Position numbers and translations under genes: made by a program. This document shows positions 37,750 through 47,388 of a stretch of DNA of 64,000 nt, in pieces (position 1 is the stretch's first letter; each line of letters begins with the position of its first letter). The notes under the pieces are model-generated. The model was not told the DNA's origin and did no database searches. It saw only the letters and a program-made list of their open reading frames with translations. The stretch is from Bufo bufo. Its lineage: Eukaryota; Chordata; Amphibia; Anura; Bufonidae. The DNA lies in contig NC_053392.1 in NCBI RefSeq assembly GCF_905171765.1, forward strand, positions 501,004,556-501,068,555. Reading direction: 5' to 3'.

Positions 37750-39915
37750 GAGAGGAAGTCGCTTGTTGGAGTTCTGAGGAATTTACCTGCGAGCCGCTGT
37801 TTTTCTGAGAGCTTTTTTCGTCGCCGTCTGGTTCTGGTTGTGGAGCATTGCTGTTCTTTTCCCAGTTTCTCTCGGTTCACTGTGGGTCGCGTTTGCCCGT
37901 CAAACTGTGAGTTATTTCGTACGGGTCTGCAGGGCCTCACGGTTGCCCCAGCACCGGTTCATCTCATTTCATCAAGGCACACCAATGTCACGGTTTCATG
38001 CAAGTCACCATCATTCATTTCTGTCACACCTGTTCATGCGTTCTCATTACGATCCGCACCACCAGTTGGTCATACACACTGGCAGCATGCGGCATGGTTC
38101 CTGGTTCAAACACCCCCCCTTTTCTGTTGTTGTCCACACGCTGCACCCATGTCACCAGCAGCTCCTTTTTAGGCCCTCTGGCGTCTCCACAGGGCCGTCA
38201 TGCCGGCCAGCAACCTGCTGATCCCTGCACATTCCCCGGTTTGGTTCACCCCAAACAAACATTCATCATGCACAGCACAGTGGGCTGCTGCCGTGCACCG
38301 CCCCATTCATTTTCACTTTTCACTGGGCTGCCGTTCGTCCCTTCCCTGTCGCCTCCTACCTGTTGCCGCTCCTCCTGCCGCGCGGCCGATGGCGCCCGAC
38401 CGCGTCCTGGGGCCTGGTCTGCGCATGCGCGGCCGGGGGGTTGTGCGCATGCGCGGCATTTTCGATGGCGCATGCGCAGTGTCCCGACGCCTCCGGACGT
38501 TGGTGTTCAACACACTGATTTTTCCCAGCCTCCACATGTCACTCCTCAGTCACAAACCCCCCCCGGTCATTCATGTGCGCAGTCGTGGGGGCCAGCAGCA
38601 GTGCAACCGCACAATCCCCCCCCCCCCCCTTTTCCATTCATTACCTCCACTGGGCTCACCGCGGCCGTAACATCCCCTCACCACCTGCTGCCTGGTTGCC
38701 GCTCCCCCTGCCGCGCGGCCGGCCGCGTCCTGGGGCCTGATCTGCGCGTGCGCGGCCGGGGTTCTGCGCATGCGCGACGGCTCGTCGGCGCGTGCGCGGT
38801 GTCCCGGCGGCCGTGCGCGCGGCATCTGTGTCCGGGGGGCCGCCGTCGGGCGGCAGGGGAGGCCACAACATGCCCCTCTTGTTACACATTCCCCAGGAGC
38901 CCCAATACAGACAGTGAAACACATCACACCCATGAAATAAACAGGGAATCATGAGCAGGCCCCTCTTGGCCAAAATCGTACATGATCTCACCATGCTGAT
39001 CGCCGGAGGGGCATAGACTTCCCATCCGCATTCAGCTACAAGTGACTGTCTCTAAAGGGGTCGTCACCTTTTCACAACCATGTTCAAAAAAAAAAAAAAA
39101 AAAAATATATAATATTTATATTTTGCTTCATATTCAATAGACATGTGGGAATTGCGGGGGCACGGTCCAGAAATGTTCCAAAAAAATAAAAAAGGAAAAT
39201 ATTTTGCAGGCGCACACTTTCCGCCTGCCCATGGCCACGGCACGCACTGGTCTCGTTCACATCAGGCGCAAGCTATCATTTCATGTGTAACCGCCATGAT
39301 CCTCCCGGTCATACATATGTACCACATGCATTTACGCTTTGCATCACGCTATGTCATGTTTACCCTCCCCCTTATTTTTTAGGCGGTAAACCTATACTGT
39401 TTTACACTACCGTTTATCCGGAGAATTTTTCTTGGTACCAGGTACGTTCACCTGCTCATTTACCAAAATCTTCCTTACATTTCGGATGGTCCCGTTAGGG
39501 TCAGCGTGCTGGCTTTAGGGGCACGATCATCCCACTAGGTAACCCCCCCCCCTTTTCTTGGCTTCGCCGACAGTTAGTGGTCCCGCGAGGCCGACACCCC
39601 GCCTCAAACGTACGGAGGCACCTGCCCAACGCGCCACCTCGTTAGTAAGCCGCCTCGCATGTTGCATAGAGAGGGCCTCACCTGTCACTCCCTTCCCCTA
39701 GTCCTGTCTTACAGTCACCGAGAGGCCAACGCTCCTGCCGCTACCACGAGTGGCCTCATTACCCCCTCGCGCCAAATCATAGATAGAGCCTCTCAAAGCC
39801 GCTTGGCAATTAGCAGGGCCTCATCTGTCACCATGCAAGTGTAATTTTTCGCCATTTGGCCTAGCTAGCCAGCACGATCCTGCATGGCCTCAAATTAATC
39901 AACTTTTATTGTAGT
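37750..39915 (+). other. Ngaro 5' untranslated region with GC-rich internal duplication
   Basis: A 2.2 kb leader separates A1 from the first start codon. Two related GC/CpG-rich blocks about 325 bp apart (around 38340-38480 and 38655-38800) share GCCGCGCGGCC, CGCGTCCTGGGGCCTG and CGCATGCGCG, so they are an internal duplication. GTGAGA follows A1 (37748) and TTTTATTGTAG precedes the ATG (39914), which would make a plausible but untested leader intron. Open frames such as 37998-38954 are long because of GC bias and lack recognisable domains. Confidence 0.6.
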
Positions 39916-42660
39916 ATGTCGCTGGATGGGTTGGAAAACTTCTCCCTACCTGGCACCCCTGCTAGATCTGTCACTGCCACTTCGGGAGACGATCTAGCCA
40001 GTCCAGCGTCCATCCGGTCCTGGACAATTCCTCGCATCACGGCGGAGTTGAGGAAACGGCATGTTCCCTTCCCCGCCACGGCTAGGAAAGCGGAGCTGTT
40101 CCGGCTGTTACGCGCTTCAACCGATACTAGCGATGCAGGGCAAGGACCCAGCCAGTCCGGCACCGGGGACATCCATGCCATGCTGGCCTCTCTGATGACA
40201 TCCATGTCAACAATCAACGCCAGGCTGGAGAGGCTGGAAACGGTCACCACGACCCTCTCCTTGGCGGGTCCGCCACCGGCGGCATCACCGGCACCGGTCG
40301 GTTTGCCGGTGGTCACACCATCCACTAGCGTGGAGGACCGGGAAGTCAACCCGGCGCATATGATTCCTGAGCACTTGAAACGGGATATCCTGGAAGGTAA
40401 GGATATAAACCTGGCCTCCCTTCTGATTGCCTCCCAGGACGTGGTCGAAAACACGACGTACGCCTATGACGAGGTGTCAGTTGTGGTCAAGTCCAGGGAT
40501 GCCCGGCTCAATAGGAAATTGACCATTCCCGAATTCGTGTTGGCCTTCGGAATCTACAGAGAGGTCATCTGTGCGGTCTACCCCAACAGAAGGGAGGAAT
40601 TCGACCTCTACTTACACAAACTGGTGGATTTGGGCAACAAATACGGAGGGTCAGCGTTTTATGACTATCACAGGTCTTTTTCGGCAAAGGTGGCAGGGGC
40701 TTTCTCCCAGTACGGAGTCCGCTCCAACTGGGCGAGGATCGACACGGTCATTTTTTGTCGCCACTTCGCAGGCCTTAGGACCCCAGCCTGTGCGCACTGC
40801 TCCTCCACGGCCCACACCACCAATTTTTGCCCGAACACGTCGGTCAGACAGGGCCCCTCCCAGGCAGCTGGTCCCTCCGGGGTCCCGGAGAGACTGGCCC
40901 GGGACAAACTGGGTCGGCCGATCAAATTTCTAGGCAAATCGATGATTTGCAATAATTTCAATGAGGGGTCCTGTAATTATAACGGATGTAAATTGTTACA
41001 CATATGCACCAAATGTTTCCGGGCACATGCCAAGTCCATGTGTCCAAATAAAATGTTTACACAACCGTATCTAACAACTATCAACATGCCAGTTTTTACC
41101 GCGCTCATGTCTCAACACCCCTCCAGCCATCTATCAGATTTCCTCGTTTCAGGATTGACAGAAGGATTTCACACGGGCATCCTGTATATGCCAACAGGCA
41201 CCCTGGAATGTCCCAATCTTTTATCCGCTCTACACAACCCCACCGCCATTGACGCCCTCATAGCCCAAGAGGTAACAGAGGGTTTTGTGCTAGGTCCTTT
41301 CAAGACTCCCCCATTCGCCACATGGCGCACCAACCCCATTGGCGTCGTCACTGGGAAATCTTCCCAGAAACAGAGGCTCATCATCGACCTATCGGCACCT
41401 CACGGGACGGGCAACCCCAGTCTCAACTCCCTCATTCCCTCGGAGGAATTCTCTCTGCAGTATACCACCATAGATCACGCCATCACGGCCATCAGTCAAG
41501 CAGGGGTGGGGGCATGGCTCAGCAAAACCGACATCGCCAACGCCTTCAAATTACTTCCGATTCACCCTACACTGTGGCACCTGCATGGCATCAAGTGGTC
41601 TGGGGATTATTATTTTTTCTCCCGATTGACCTTCGGGTCCAAAAGCAGCCCGGCCATCTTCGACGTGTTTGCGGAAGCATTATGCTGGTTGCTATTGAAT
41701 ATAGCAAGGTGCCCGCTGGTTTTACATTACCTTGATGACTTCCTATTGGTGGAAGAAAACACTTCCCCTCCTTCCAGCCTCAGAGCCACCATCAAGCTGT
41801 TCAAGGAACTGGGGGTCCCCCTCTCCACCAAGAAGACAGAGGGGCCGGACACGATCATCACCTTCCTGGGTATCCAGTTGGATTCAGCTTCAATGCAAGC
41901 CAGTTTGCCGTCCGGGAAGATCCAGGACATCCTCACCCACATAGACGGCTATCTTCAACTCGGCACCTGCAACCGCAGAGAACTACAGTCCCTGCTGGGC
42001 TCCCTGAACTTTGCCATGCGCATCATACCCCAGGGTCGCTCGTTTATTTCACGGCTTCTGCACCTCTTCCCCTTGTTCCTACACGACTCGCACAGATTGT
42101 CCCTGGATGCCCACGCTGCGGCGGATCTGGGAATGTGGAGGAGATTTCTGTCCACCTGGAATGGTAGGAGCTTGTTTCTCCCTCAGCTGTCGGACTCTTC
42201 CCCCTCTATCTGGTCAGATGCGGCATCTACCACAGGCTTTGCGGCCATATTTGGGGACGATTGGCTGTGGGGCAGCTGGCCTCCTGAGGTCCAGGGTCTG
42301 GAAGGATTCTCCACTACCTCAGCGCTTTTTGAGATCTATCCCATCGTAGCGGCTGCCGTGGCGTGGGGTCATTTATGGGCAAATCTGGCGGTCCGCTGCT
42401 ACTCGGACAACCAAGCAACCTGCCAGATTATAAATAAAGGTCGTTCTAAATCCCTCACAATCATGAGGTTCATGCGAAGACTTACTTGGCTGGCCGCCTG
42501 CAACAATTTTTTCCTGCATTGTTTCCATGTCCCAGGGGTGTGCAATTCGGCTGCTGACAATTTATCTCGCTTCAAATTTCAGGCTTTTCATCAGGATCTC
42601 CCATCAGCATCACCCACTGCCTCCAGCACCCCGTCATTTCAGCAACTCATTCTGGACTAG
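39916..42660 (+). CDS. Ngaro gag-reverse transcriptase-RNase H polyprotein (914 aa)
   Basis: The N-terminus has a SAP-like helix pair (about residues 35-68, ITAELRKRHVPFPATARKAE). A gag-like region follows, holding a CCHC knuckle C292-x2-C295-x4-H300-x4-C305, then a CCCH-like group C345-x7-C353-x4-C358-x3-H362 and C364-x2-C367-x3-H371-x4-C376. The RT spans roughly 430-690, with the first Asp in SKTDIANAFKLL (D539) and the catalytic pair in HYLDDFLLV (D607, D608). RNase H follows at about 760-890 with WSDAAST (D768), ALFEIYPI (E806), YSDNQAT (D831) and AADNLSRF (D881). All catalytic acids are present and there is no stop or frameshift. Gag and RT are one frame here; related elements often separate them. 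The start is the first ATG of the frame. Confidence 0.93.
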   Translation: MSLDGLENFSLPGTPARSVTATSGDDLASPASIRSWTIPRITAELRKRHVPFPATARKAELFRLLRASTDTSDAGQGPSQSGTGDIHAMLASLMTSMSTINARLERLETVTTTLSLAGPPPAASPAPVGLPVVTPSTSVEDREVNPAHMIPEHLKRDILEGKDINLASLLIASQDVVENTTYAYDEVSVVVKSRDARLNRKLTIPEFVLAFGIYREVICAVYPNRREEFDLYLHKLVDLGNKYGGSAFYDYHRSFSAKVAGAFSQYGVRSNWARIDTVIFCRHFAGLRTPACAHCSSTAHTTNFCPNTSVRQGPSQAAGPSGVPERLARDKLGRPIKFLGKSMICNNFNEGSCNYNGCKLLHICTKCFRAHAKSMCPNKMFTQPYLTTINMPVFTALMSQHPSSHLSDFLVSGLTEGFHTGILYMPTGTLECPNLLSALHNPTAIDALIAQEVTEGFVLGPFKTPPFATWRTNPIGVVTGKSSQKQRLIIDLSAPHGTGNPSLNSLIPSEEFSLQYTTIDHAITAISQAGVGAWLSKTDIANAFKLLPIHPTLWHLHGIKWSGDYYFFSRLTFGSKSSPAIFDVFAEALCWLLLNIARCPLVLHYLDDFLLVEENTSPPSSLRATIKLFKELGVPLSTKKTEGPDTIITFLGIQLDSASMQASLPSGKIQDILTHIDGYLQLGTCNRRELQSLLGSLNFAMRIIPQGRSFISRLLHLFPLFLHDSHRLSLDAHAAADLGMWRRFLSTWNGRSLFLPQLSDSSPSIWSDAASTTGFAAIFGDDWLWGSWPPEVQGLEGFSTTSALFEIYPIVAAAVAWGHLWANLAVRCYSDNQATCQIINKGRSKSLTIMRFMRRLTWLAACNNFFLHCFHVPGVCNSAADNLSRFKFQAFHQDLPSASPTASSTPSFQQLILD

Positions 42661-42668
42661 AGGCCATC

Positions 42669-43598
42669 ATGCGGCATAGCCAGTCTTTGTCCCACTTTTC
42701 ACTATCAGTCAATACACATAGAGCATACAACAGAGCATTCACGCTATTCAACAGATTCCTGGTAGAACACAACATCACGCACCCTTTCATCATGACGTCT
42801 GTTTTGGGATTTGCTTCTTTTTGCCACCTCAAACTAAAAATGTCATACAACACCATCAAACTGTATCTTACTGGCATTCAACATCATATGCTAATCTTGC
42901 ACCCTAACTACACCAGCTTCATGGCCTCCCACCAAATCAAAACAATACTCAGAGGCATTCAGAAGACGGAACCCGCACGTCCAGCCCAAAGGCTGCCCAT
43001 CAACAGTCATGTTTTCAAGGCATTATCCGACCTGCTGGACGCCACGCCTTTTGATACAAATACCAACGCGGTCATCAAAGCTGCTATTTACTTGGCCTTC
43101 TACGGGTTCCTGAGGCCCGGGGAATTCACTACCACCTCCACATACCAAACCTCATCTTGTCTCCTTGTCTCCCACTTATCTAAACACCTGGATCACTACG
43201 TCCTGTCCTTACCTCACTCCAAGAGTAGTCAGCGTTCACCTGTCAACATCTCATATTACCCCACGCACAACAAATGGTGTCCGGTGAGGGTGCTGGACAC
43301 ATACAGTCAGCTTCACAGGTTCCTACCCTCTCAACCGCTACTTCAACTTCATGGATCGGTGCTCACCACGACCACCTTCATGTTCCATGTCAGATCATTT
43401 CTCACCCAACTGGGCCTTGACGCGGCCAACTACTCGGGGCACTCCTTTCGCATCGGAGCTGCATCCACGGCCTCCAGTGCCAACATCCCTGCCCATGTTA
43501 TCAAGAAATTGGGACGCTGGAAGTCGTCCGCTTACGCACGATACATTCCCAATCCAGCGCAAGAGTTAAGGGTGGCTTTCCAAAGCATGTCGGGTTGA
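42669..43598 (+). CDS. Ngaro tyrosine recombinase (309 aa)
   Basis: This is the integrase of the element. An N-terminal helical core-binding domain (about residues 1-105, SVNTHRAYNRAFTLFNRFLV) precedes the catalytic domain. Visible catalytic residues are R149 in FYGFLRPGEF, a candidate Lys at 185 in LPHSKSS, H258-x2-R261 in SGHSFRIGAAS, W284 in LGRWKSS at the usual His/Trp position, and Y292 in AYARYI (Y288 is the alternative nucleophile). The ATG lies eight bases after the RT stop in the -1 frame. That frame is also open upstream to 42558, overlapping the RT end by about 100 bp, so expression by reinitiation, frameshifting or splicing are all possible. It is intact. Confidence 0.93.
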   Translation: MRHSQSLSHFSLSVNTHRAYNRAFTLFNRFLVEHNITHPFIMTSVLGFASFCHLKLKMSYNTIKLYLTGIQHHMLILHPNYTSFMASHQIKTILRGIQKTEPARPAQRLPINSHVFKALSDLLDATPFDTNTNAVIKAAIYLAFYGFLRPGEFTTTSTYQTSSCLLVSHLSKHLDHYVLSLPHSKSSQRSPVNISYYPTHNKWCPVRVLDTYSQLHRFLPSQPLLQLHGSVLTTTTFMFHVRSFLTQLGLDAANYSGHSFRIGAASTASSANIPAHVIKKLGRWKSSAYARYIPNPAQELRVAFQSMSG

Positions 43599-43624
43599 GC
43601 TGTTTACATGTTTTATTGGTTACA

Positions 43625-43630
43625 AATAAA
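43625..43630 (+). terminator. Polyadenylation hexamer AATAAA after the recombinase gene
   Basis: AATAAA lies 27 bp after the recombinase stop and 20 bp before repeat B1. If used, the RNA would end in or near B1-A2, providing the repeat junction thought to be needed to rebuild the element. The motif is common in AT-rich DNA, so its use is inference. Confidence 0.45.
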
Positions 43631-43649
43631 CTGGTTTATTTCCATTTTT

Positions 43650-43764
43650 GCCCTCTTCTTTCTTAGGCCTACCTCGTCCTCGGTTTCGGCACACCACAAC
43701 CGACTGCATTTCTTTCCCTGCTTCCCAGGGCTCTTCTCTGTACTACCGTAAGCACCTAACACAA
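43650..43764 (+). repeat. Split direct repeat B1
   Basis: This runs from GCCCTCTTCTTTCTTAGGCC to AGCACCTAACACAA, 115 bp, matching B2 at 43930-44044. It is directly joined to A2, the diagnostic B1-A2 junction. Confidence 0.93.
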
Positions 43765-43872
43765 GTATTAAGGCATTTGCCTGGATTTGTGGGAGGGGCT
43801 GAGGTCCGCCTCCAGCCTATTTAGGGCACCCCCCTTACCTGGCTCCTGCACCGTCTGAGGTCTGAGCTTTGT
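43765..43872 (+). repeat. Split direct repeat A2
   Basis: A 108-bp copy of A1, directly after B1. The base after the repeat differs from that after A1, so the repeat ends exactly at GAGCTTTGT. A 57-bp unique spacer with no recognised motif separates it from B2. Confidence 0.93.
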
Positions 43873-43929
43873 CCCTCCCACCACTCCACTCATTTACAAC
43901 TCATTTCTTTATGTCTTTTCCTTGGGTGG

Positions 43930-44044
43930 GCCCTCTTCTTTCTTAGGCCTACCTCGTCCTCGGTTTCGGCACACCACAACCGACTGCATTTCTTTCCCTG
44001 CTTCCCAGGGCTCTTCTCTGTACTACCGTAAGCACCTAACACAA
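43930..44044 (+). repeat. Split direct repeat B2, right end of the Ngaro element
   Basis: A 115-bp copy of B1. It ends ACACAA and is followed at once by the continuing (TA)n tract (44045-44061), which fixes the right boundary. Confidence 0.92.
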
Positions 44045-44099
44045 ATATATATATATATATACAGTGCTTTAAGTGGGCCAAAAGAGGTGCCGGTACTCT

Positions 44100-44940
44100 A
44101 TTAGGCGCCGGTGCTCCCCCCCCCTGCACATCAGACCCCCCCATCACACACATATATATTAGTTCCTCTATGTACCAGTACAGTACCCCCCCCACCACCG
44201 CACATTCGTTCCTCTCTGTACCAGTCCCCCCCTGCACATCAGACCCCCCCCCCCCACTTATCACACACACACACATTAATTCCTCTCTGTACCAGTACCC
44301 CCCTGCCAGGGGGGTACTGGTACAGAGAGGAATTAATGTGTGTGTGTGTGTGATGAGGGGGGGGTCTGATGTGCAGGGGGGTACTGGTTCAGAGAGGAAC
44401 GAATGTGCGGTGGTGGGGGGGGGGGGTACTGGTACATAGAGGAACTAATATATATGTGTGTGATGGGGGGTCTGATGTGCAGAGGGGTACTGGTACAGAG
44501 AGGCACTAATGTGTGGTGGTGGGGGGGGGGGGGGGTACTGGTAAAGAGAGGAACTAATGTGTGTGATGAGGGGGGGGGGGTCTGATGTGCAGGGGGGTAC
44601 TGGTACAGAGAGGAACGAATGTGCGGTGGTGGGGGGGGGGTCCTGGTACATAGAGGAACTAATATATATGTGTGTGATGGGGGGGTCTGATGTGCAGGGG
44701 CCCCCTACACATCAGACCCACCCATCAGACACATATATATTAGTTCCTCTATGTACCAGTACCCCCCCCCCCACCACCGCACATTCGTTCCTCTCTGTAC
44801 CAGTACCCCCCTCCACATCAGACCCCCCCCCCCCCCTCATCACACACATTAATTCCTCTCTGTACCAGTACCCCCCCTGCCAGGGGGGGGGGGGGGTACT
44901 GGTACAGAGAGGAACTAATGTGTGTGGGGGGAGGGGGGGG
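44100..44940. repeat. Alternating-orientation G/C-tract tandem array
   Basis: Units with GTACTGGTACAGAGAGGAAC, an AATGTGCGGTGGTGGGGG tract and GTCTGATGTGCAG occur in the C-rich sense at 44107-44303 and 44701-44880 and the G-rich sense at 44309-44700 and 44883-44940. The flips at about 44306, 44702 and 44882 make head-to-head palindromes. G runs of 8-15 could form G-quadruplexes and are prone to sequencing error. Confidence 0.85.
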
Positions 44941-45482
44941 TGCCTGTCACTCACCAGTACTCTTCAGAAGTTGGATTCCAAAGCAAAGTCGATGTTCTTT
45001 GCTGCACCGTCCGACTCCTGACTCCAAGGAGGACCAGTCACTGGTCGCCGCACTGATCGCTCCTCAGTCACAGGCGCGCGGGAAGGAGTTGACGTCACCT
45101 AACGTGAGGTCAACTCCCTGCCTGCGCCAGCCTGAGCCGTACTCTGCAACGACCCGCCCCCCTCCACTAGCTGCCCAGCCAACGACATTAGGGAGGAGAT
45201 ACTGCCAGCTCTCCGCTGCGCTCCGGCAGGGCCGGCCTTAGGTGTCCAGGCGCCCTGTGCGAGCTAACCTTGTGGCGCCCCCCCCCCCCCCAAAAAAAAC
45301 AAAAAAACACTGCTTGTTGCTGGCATCATGGCATAGGCTGGCTGACTATCCAACCAAGTAGTTACCAGCCCGCACACCCCAAAGGCCGGTGTAATGTTAT
45401 ACTTCCCTACTTCGTGAGATTTCCCTACCTTCGTCACTTCCGGTCGCACCGGACATGACGTGAGGAGGTGTGCAGCGCCGCG

Positions 45483-45886
45483 CAGGCGCACAATGACAGG
45501 TTAGGGAAGTTTCACAGCAGAGTGCGCATGCGCCAGGAGTCTCGCCGGCGGTTAGGGTAGGGAAAAACTATGGGCCAGTGCGCAGGCGCAGTGATCGGAT
45601 GGATGTTCTCAGCTGGACACCGGCCGACACTGCGCATGCACCGGGAGCCTCACCAGCGGTTAGGGAAGGGAAAAATTATGTACGGGTCAGTGCTTTTCCC
45701 CTACCCTAACCGCTGGTGAGGCTCCCAGCGCATGCGCAGTGTCGGCCGGTGTCCTGCTGAGAACATCCATCCGATCACCGCACCTGTGCACTGGCCCATA
45801 ATTTTTCCCTACCCTAACCGCCGGCGAGGCTCCCAGCGCATGCGCACTCTGCTGTGAAATTTCCCTAACCCGTCATTGTGCGCAGT
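45483..45886. repeat. Large inverted repeat in the hAT interior, about 190-bp arms
   Basis: Left arm 45483-45675 (starting near CACAATGACAGGTTAGGG) is complementary, with scattered differences, to 45694-45886 (ending CCGTCATTGTGCG). An 18-bp loop separates them. The arms contain CpG-rich GCGCATGCGC cores and GTTCTCAGCTGGACACCGGC / CCGGTGTCCTGCTGAGAAC. Confidence 0.85.
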
Positions 45887-45887
45887 G

Positions 45888-46700
45888 CGCCCCCCCAATA
45901 TAATAAACATTGGTGGCGCAGTGCGCCCCTCCCAACACTCCAGTATAATAAACATTGGTGGCGCAGTGCGCCCCCCCAACACCCCAGTATAATAAACATT
46001 GGTGGCGCAGTGCGCCCCCCCAACACCCCAGTATAATAAACATTGGTGGCGCAGTGCGCCCCCCCAACACCCCAGTATAATAAACATTGGTGGCGCAGTG
46101 CGCCCCCCCCAATATAATAAACATTGGCGCAGTGCGCCCCCCCAATATAATAAACATTGGTGGCGCAGTGCGCCCCCCGAACACCCCAGTATAATAAACA
46201 TTGGTGGCGCAGTGCGCCCCCCCAACACCCCAGTATAATAAACATTGGTGGCGCAGTGCGCCCCCCCATCACCCCAGTATAATAAACATTGGTGGCGCAG
46301 TGCGCCCCCCCCCCCCAATATAATAAACATTGGCGCAGTGCGCCCCCCCCAATATAATAAACATTGGTGGCGCAGTGCGCCCCCCGAACACCCCAGTATA
46401 ATAAACATTGGTGGCGCAGTGCGCCCCCCCATCACCCCAGTATAATAAACATTGGTGGCGCAGTGCGCCCCCCCAACACCCCAGTATAATAAACATTGGT
46501 GGCGCAGTGCGCCCCCCCATCACCCCAGTATAATAAACATTGGTGGCGCAGTGCGCCCCCCCTCAATATAATAAACATTGGTGGCGCAGTGGGCCCCCCC
46601 TCAATATAATAAACATTGGTGGCGCAGTGCGCCCCCCCTCAATATAATAATCATTGGTGGCGCAGTGGGCCCCCCCTCAATATAATAATCATTGGTGGCG
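45888..46700. repeat. 44-bp tandem array (GGTGGCGCAGTGCGCCCCCC)
   Basis: About 18 copies of a unit AATAAACATTGGTGGCGCAG followed by TGCGCCCCCC and either a CAACACCCCAGTAT spacer (44-bp form) or a shorter CCAATAT form (about 37 bp). Variation in the spacer and C-run length suggests ongoing homogenisation. Minus-strand frames of up to 208 codons run through it only because the repeat lacks stops. Confidence 0.92.
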
Positions 46701-46993
46701 CAGTGGGCAGTGCCAATGAGGGTTAAAAAATAAAAATAATAATTAACTCACCTCCTCCAATTGATCGTCTTCTGTTCTTTCTTCATGACCTGTCAAAGGA
46801 CCTGTGGTGACATCACTGTTAGCATCACATGATCCATCACCATGGTAATGGGTCATGTGATGAGCTCAGTGACGTCACCACAGGTCTTGAAGAAAACAGG
46901 AGAACGGCAGCTACGCGATCATCTGGAGGAGGTGAGTTAAAAAATTTTTATTATTTTTTAACCCTCACTGGCACTTCCCACTGAGCCACCAAT
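46693..46993. repeat. Second inverted repeat of the hAT interior
   Basis: GGGTTAAAAAATAAAAATAA near 46713 mirrors TTATTATTTTTTAACCC near 46948, and CCTGTGGTGACATCACTG near 46801 mirrors AGTGACGTCACCACAGG near 46868, around a centre near 46842 (ACCATGGTA). Pairing is imperfect. Confidence 0.8.
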
Positions 46994-47196
46994 GTTTCTT
47001 ATACTGGGGTGTTTGGGGGGGAAAGCGCACTGCCTACCAACGTTTCTTATACTGGGGTGTTGGGGGGGGGGGGGCGCACTGTGCCACAAACGTTTCTTAT
47101 ACTGAGGGGGGGGTGGGGGCGCACTGCCTACCAACGTTTCTTATACTGGGGTGTTGGGGGGGGGGGGGGCGCACTGTGCCACAAACGTTTCTTATA
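46985..47196. repeat. Short tandem array with G tracts
   Basis: Four units each contain CGTTTCTTATACTG (first copy TGTTTCTTATACTG), then a long G run and GCGCACTG. It is an inverted, diverged relative of the 45888-46700 unit. Confidence 0.75.
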
Positions 47197-47388
47197 CAAA
47201 AACAGGAGGCGGGTGCTGGAATCAAATAGCCGGCACCCGACCTCTGTGAGAGGGAGCTGCGATCAGCTACAATTAACCCCTCCAGTACCGCACCTGAAGG
47301 GTTAACTCAACTGCAGCTGATCGCAGCTCCCTGTCACAGAGGTTGGCTGTCGGCTATTTGATTCCAGCACCCGCCCCCTGTTTTTGTA
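47197..47388. repeat. Third inverted repeat of the hAT interior
   Basis: ACAAAAACAGGAGGCGGGTG at the left is complementary to CACCCGCCCCCTGTTTTTGT at the right, and GGGAGCTGCGATCAGCT (near 47250) to AGCTGATCGCAGCTCCC (near 47314). The loop is near 47290. Confidence 0.85.

Larger units (their letters stand above)
37642..44044 (+). mobile_element. Ngaro-type tyrosine-recombinase retrotransposon, near intact
   Basis: DIRS/Ngaro elements copy RNA to DNA and integrate with a tyrosine recombinase instead of a DDE integrase, leaving no target duplication. This 6403-bp copy has the split direct repeat layout A1 (37642-37749), coding region, B1 (43650-43764), A2 (43765-43872), 57-bp spacer, B2 (43930-44044). 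A1/A2 and B1/B2 show no differences by eye, which implies a young copy. Two uninterrupted frames encode gag-RT-RNase H and recombinase. No methylase-type domain, the mark of classical DIRS1 elements, is visible, and the repeats are direct rather than inverted. Both points favour Ngaro. It lies in the putative last intron of the exchanger, antisense to it. Confidence 0.92.

Noticed and set aside
37998..38954. 318-codon plus-strand open frame in the Ngaro leader
   Set aside because: It runs through CpG-rich duplicated DNA that is open in several frames on both strands, has no recognisable domain, and lies before the real gag start.
41322..41735. Plus-strand 137-codon frame inside the Ngaro polyprotein
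   Set aside because: It overlaps the RT domain in another frame and has no recognisable motif.
45809..46523. Long minus-strand frames (up to 208 codons) with repeating GGRTAPPMFIILG
   Set aside because: They are translations of a stop-free 44-bp tandem array; all frames give repeats and no domain is present.
45888..46700. CRISPR-like regularly spaced repeat
   Set aside because: Spacers are not unique, the unit is a simple minisatellite, and the context is a vertebrate transposon.
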